DNA of 30,529 nt. It comes from Dunaliella salina. Lineage: Eukaryota; Chlorophyta; Chlorophyceae; Chlamydomonadales; Dunaliellaceae. Below, in pieces: positions 28,916 through 30,529 of the stretch (position 1 is the first letter of the stretch; the number at the start of each line of letters is the position of its first letter). The notes beneath the pieces are model-generated. The model did no database searches. It saw nothing but the letters and a program-made list of their open reading frames with translations, and was not told where the DNA came from. Location: positions 151,254-181,782 of the forward strand of contig MU069833.1 of the NCBI GenBank assembly GCA_002284615.2, written 5' to 3'. The position numbers and the translations under genes are program-made.

Positions 28916-29977
28916 CCCGCCCCGCGCACTGCACACTCCATGGCCCCTGCTCCCTTCCAGTGCCTTCAGCTCCTTCACCAGCTGCTGCCGCCCCATAGAG
29001 CTGCCCAGCTGCTGTGCCTTGGCCCCAGCTGCTGCCGCTGGCGTCGTGACTGGTGCACCAGGAACCCCTGCATCACCAGGTACACAGCCCTCACAGCCCA
29101 CAATTCCATCAGCCCCAAGGCCACCACGGTATCCAGCACAAAGCATCGTTTCACCACCACCCTGCACACCCCCACCAGACGAACCAGGAGCATCCCTTCG
29201 ACATGCCACACGACAGGGACTTCCATGAGCCGCTGCTCCCTGCTTTTCACACCCTGTCGCTGGCGCACCGCACGAGGGACAGGGCACACACGCATCAGCA
29301 GCGCCCCCCTTCCCAGACGGTGAGCATCTCTCTCCCAGCAAAGCGCCCCTTGTGCTCAGACCACTCTCCTCCCCGGTTCCGCGGCTGTTGGGTGCTGCCA
29401 ATGCTACTGCCGAGGCCGAACGGTGCAGATGGCGCGCGACGTCTGCAGACATGCGGACGACCCTGGGCATGAGGCGGCCCCTGCTGCCCTCCTTTGCGCA
29501 GTGCGCCAGCCAGGCCGGGGAAAAGATGTCCACACAGTGGGACAGCCAGGCCGGTGCGCGCTCAGGGTTGCAAACCACACACCTGCAGAGCAGTGTCACA
29601 GGCAACACACCCGCAGCATCACAAACCACACACCTGTTGAGCAGGGTCACAGGCAACACACCCGCAGCGTCACAAATCACACACCTGCAGAGCAGGGTCA
29701 CAGACAACACACCCGCAGCGTCACAAATCACACATATGCAGAGCAGGGTCACAGGCAACACGTCCGCAGCTTCACAAACCACACACATGTAAAGCAGGGT
29801 CACAGGCAACACACCCGCAGCATCACAAACCACACACCTGCAAAGCAGGGTCACAGGCATCACACCCGCAGCGTCACAAACCACACACATGTAAAGCAGG
29901 GTCACAGGCAACACACCCGCAGCGTCACAAACCACACACATGCGTACCACCAGAGCAGGCACCACCAGAGGCATCAT
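28853..29977 (-). CDS. Long open frame, 374 residues, N-terminal part minisatellite-encoded
   Basis: Longest gap-free open frame in the window. About 130 N-terminal residues are 17-residue repeats (CVVCDAAGVLPVTLL) from the 51-bp minisatellite. The rest is Ala/Gly/Ser-rich and ends with a more protein-like stretch, AQQLGSSMGRQQLVKELKAL. The GC-rich sequence is open in several frames, so length alone is weak evidence. The C-terminal stretch may be part of a true exon, with acceptor TGATGCAG near 29080, on the same strand as the candidate exon at 27688-27920. Function unknown. Confidence 0.25.
   Translation of the reverse strand: MMPLVVPALVVRMCVVCDAAGVLPVTLLYMCVVCDAAGVMPVTLLCRCVVCDAAGVLPVTLLYMCVVCEAADVLPVTLLCICVICDAAGVLSVTLLCRCVICDAAGVLPVTLLNRCVVCDAAGVLPVTLLCRCVVCNPERAPAWLSHCVDIFSPAWLAHCAKEGSRGRLMPRVVRMSADVARHLHRSASAVALAAPNSRGTGEESGLSTRGALLGERCSPSGKGGAADACVPCPSCGAPATGCEKQGAAAHGSPCRVACRRDAPGSSGGGVQGGGETMLCAGYRGGLGADGIVGCEGCVPGDAGVPGAPVTTPAAAAGAKAQQLGSSMGRQQLVKELKALEGSRGHGVCSARGGAAAGVVARDAAGCSVVSKCV
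29571..29944. repeat. 51-bp minisatellite, about 7.3 copies
   Basis: Units start at 29620, 29671, 29722, 29773, 29824, 29875 and 29926, with a first partial unit at 29571. Consensus elements are CACAAACCACACACCTG, then AGCAGGGTCACAGGCAACAC, then ACCCGCAGCGT. The period is exactly 17 codons with no stop in several frames. Confidence 0.95.
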
Positions 29978-30360
29978 GCTTCTTGCGTCTCTGAAGTTGC
30001 TGGTTGCATTCCCTGGCTACCGACTTTGGCTATTGCTGGTGCTACAAGACACTAAGGGCGGCAAATGCACCTCCTCACGCAAAGCACACATAATGCTGCA
30101 GTGCATTGTTTTGGCGTAAAATGATTTGTCAGACATGGATACCCGACTTGCCAATCACACCGCGCAAAACTGTTGTTGAAAATGGACAGCAAACATGCAC
30201 AGCAGTCCTGCTTCACCACTCACACCACCGGGGGCCAGGCAAGGCAGACCATGCAGCAAAGGCTCTTTGGCACCCACAGTTGGTGGGACTCACTGTTTGC
30301 TTCAGTGCTGCTTGCTGGGTCCTCCTTAATTCACGCTGGTTGCTGTCCAGCAAAGACTCT

Positions 30361-30529
30361 GAGCACTCATGTGCACTTTGCAGCCAAGTTACAGCTGCCG
30401 CTCTCTTGGATCACAGCACCAGACAAATGCAACAGACAACTGTATCAGACGTGTGCACACTCATGCACTCATGAGCACTTCGCAGCCAAGTTGCAGCTGC
30501 CGCCCTCGTGGATCACAGCACCAGACAAA
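30361..30529. repeat. Start of a roughly 102-bp tandem repeat running off the window
   Basis: CACTCATGTGCACTTTGCAG followed by CCAAGTTACAGCTGCCG and GGATCACAGCACCAGACAAA at 30364-30427 recurs with few changes at 30466-30529. Further copies may lie to the right. Confidence 0.85.

Noticed and set aside
29571..29944. CRISPR array
   Set aside because: Units are tandem with no unique spacers, and the genome is eukaryotic. It is a minisatellite.

Overview
The window reads as nuclear DNA of a green alga, most likely Chlamydomonadales. It holds a multi-exon nuclear gene for a plastid-type DXS with a transit-peptide-like N-terminus, GT-AG introns with many GTGCGT or GTGAGT donors, very abundant CA/GT and AAT microsatellites, and retroelement debris. 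Overall base composition looks moderate rather than strongly GC-rich, which recalls Dunaliella more than Chlamydomonas reinhardtii. That assignment is impression, not proof.

Region 1 (1-10816, minus strand) is almost entirely one gene, 1-deoxy-D-xylulose-5-phosphate synthase (DXS), the entry enzyme of the plastid MEP isoprenoid pathway. I resolved 15 exons joined by 14 GT-AG introns with every phase consistent, giving 696 residues. The last exon or exons (roughly 40-50 residues) lie off the left edge. The introns carry dinucleotide repeats and two decayed internal duplications of exon sequence.

Region 2 (10817-12880) is the upstream flank. It contains a 640-bp non-autonomous DNA transposon with inverted ends and a 9-bp target duplication.

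Region 3 (12.9-27.1 kb) is a graveyard of one retroelement family. At least seven copies carry the same C-terminal protein module in various orientations, several more are 3' tails only, and tails end in TTTTC-like pyrimidine repeats. One copy keeps an RPD...EVK signature of a PD-(D/E)XK nuclease. The longest copy (about 21231 down to 17911, minus) additionally carries a domain closely resembling the PCIF1 cap-adenosine methyltransferase family, then an RNase H domain with all four acidic residues visible, then a C-x4-C-x7-H-x4-C zinc motif, before running into a 930-bp assembly gap. A tRNA-like SINE candidate ends in the same kind of tail. No reverse transcriptase was found in the window. This element is the most interesting item here.

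Region 4 (27.1-30.5 kb) is minisatellite-rich (51-, 74- and 129-bp units and a 17-bp perfect hairpin). It has one good candidate exon and one long open frame, both on the minus strand, which may belong to an unidentified gene.
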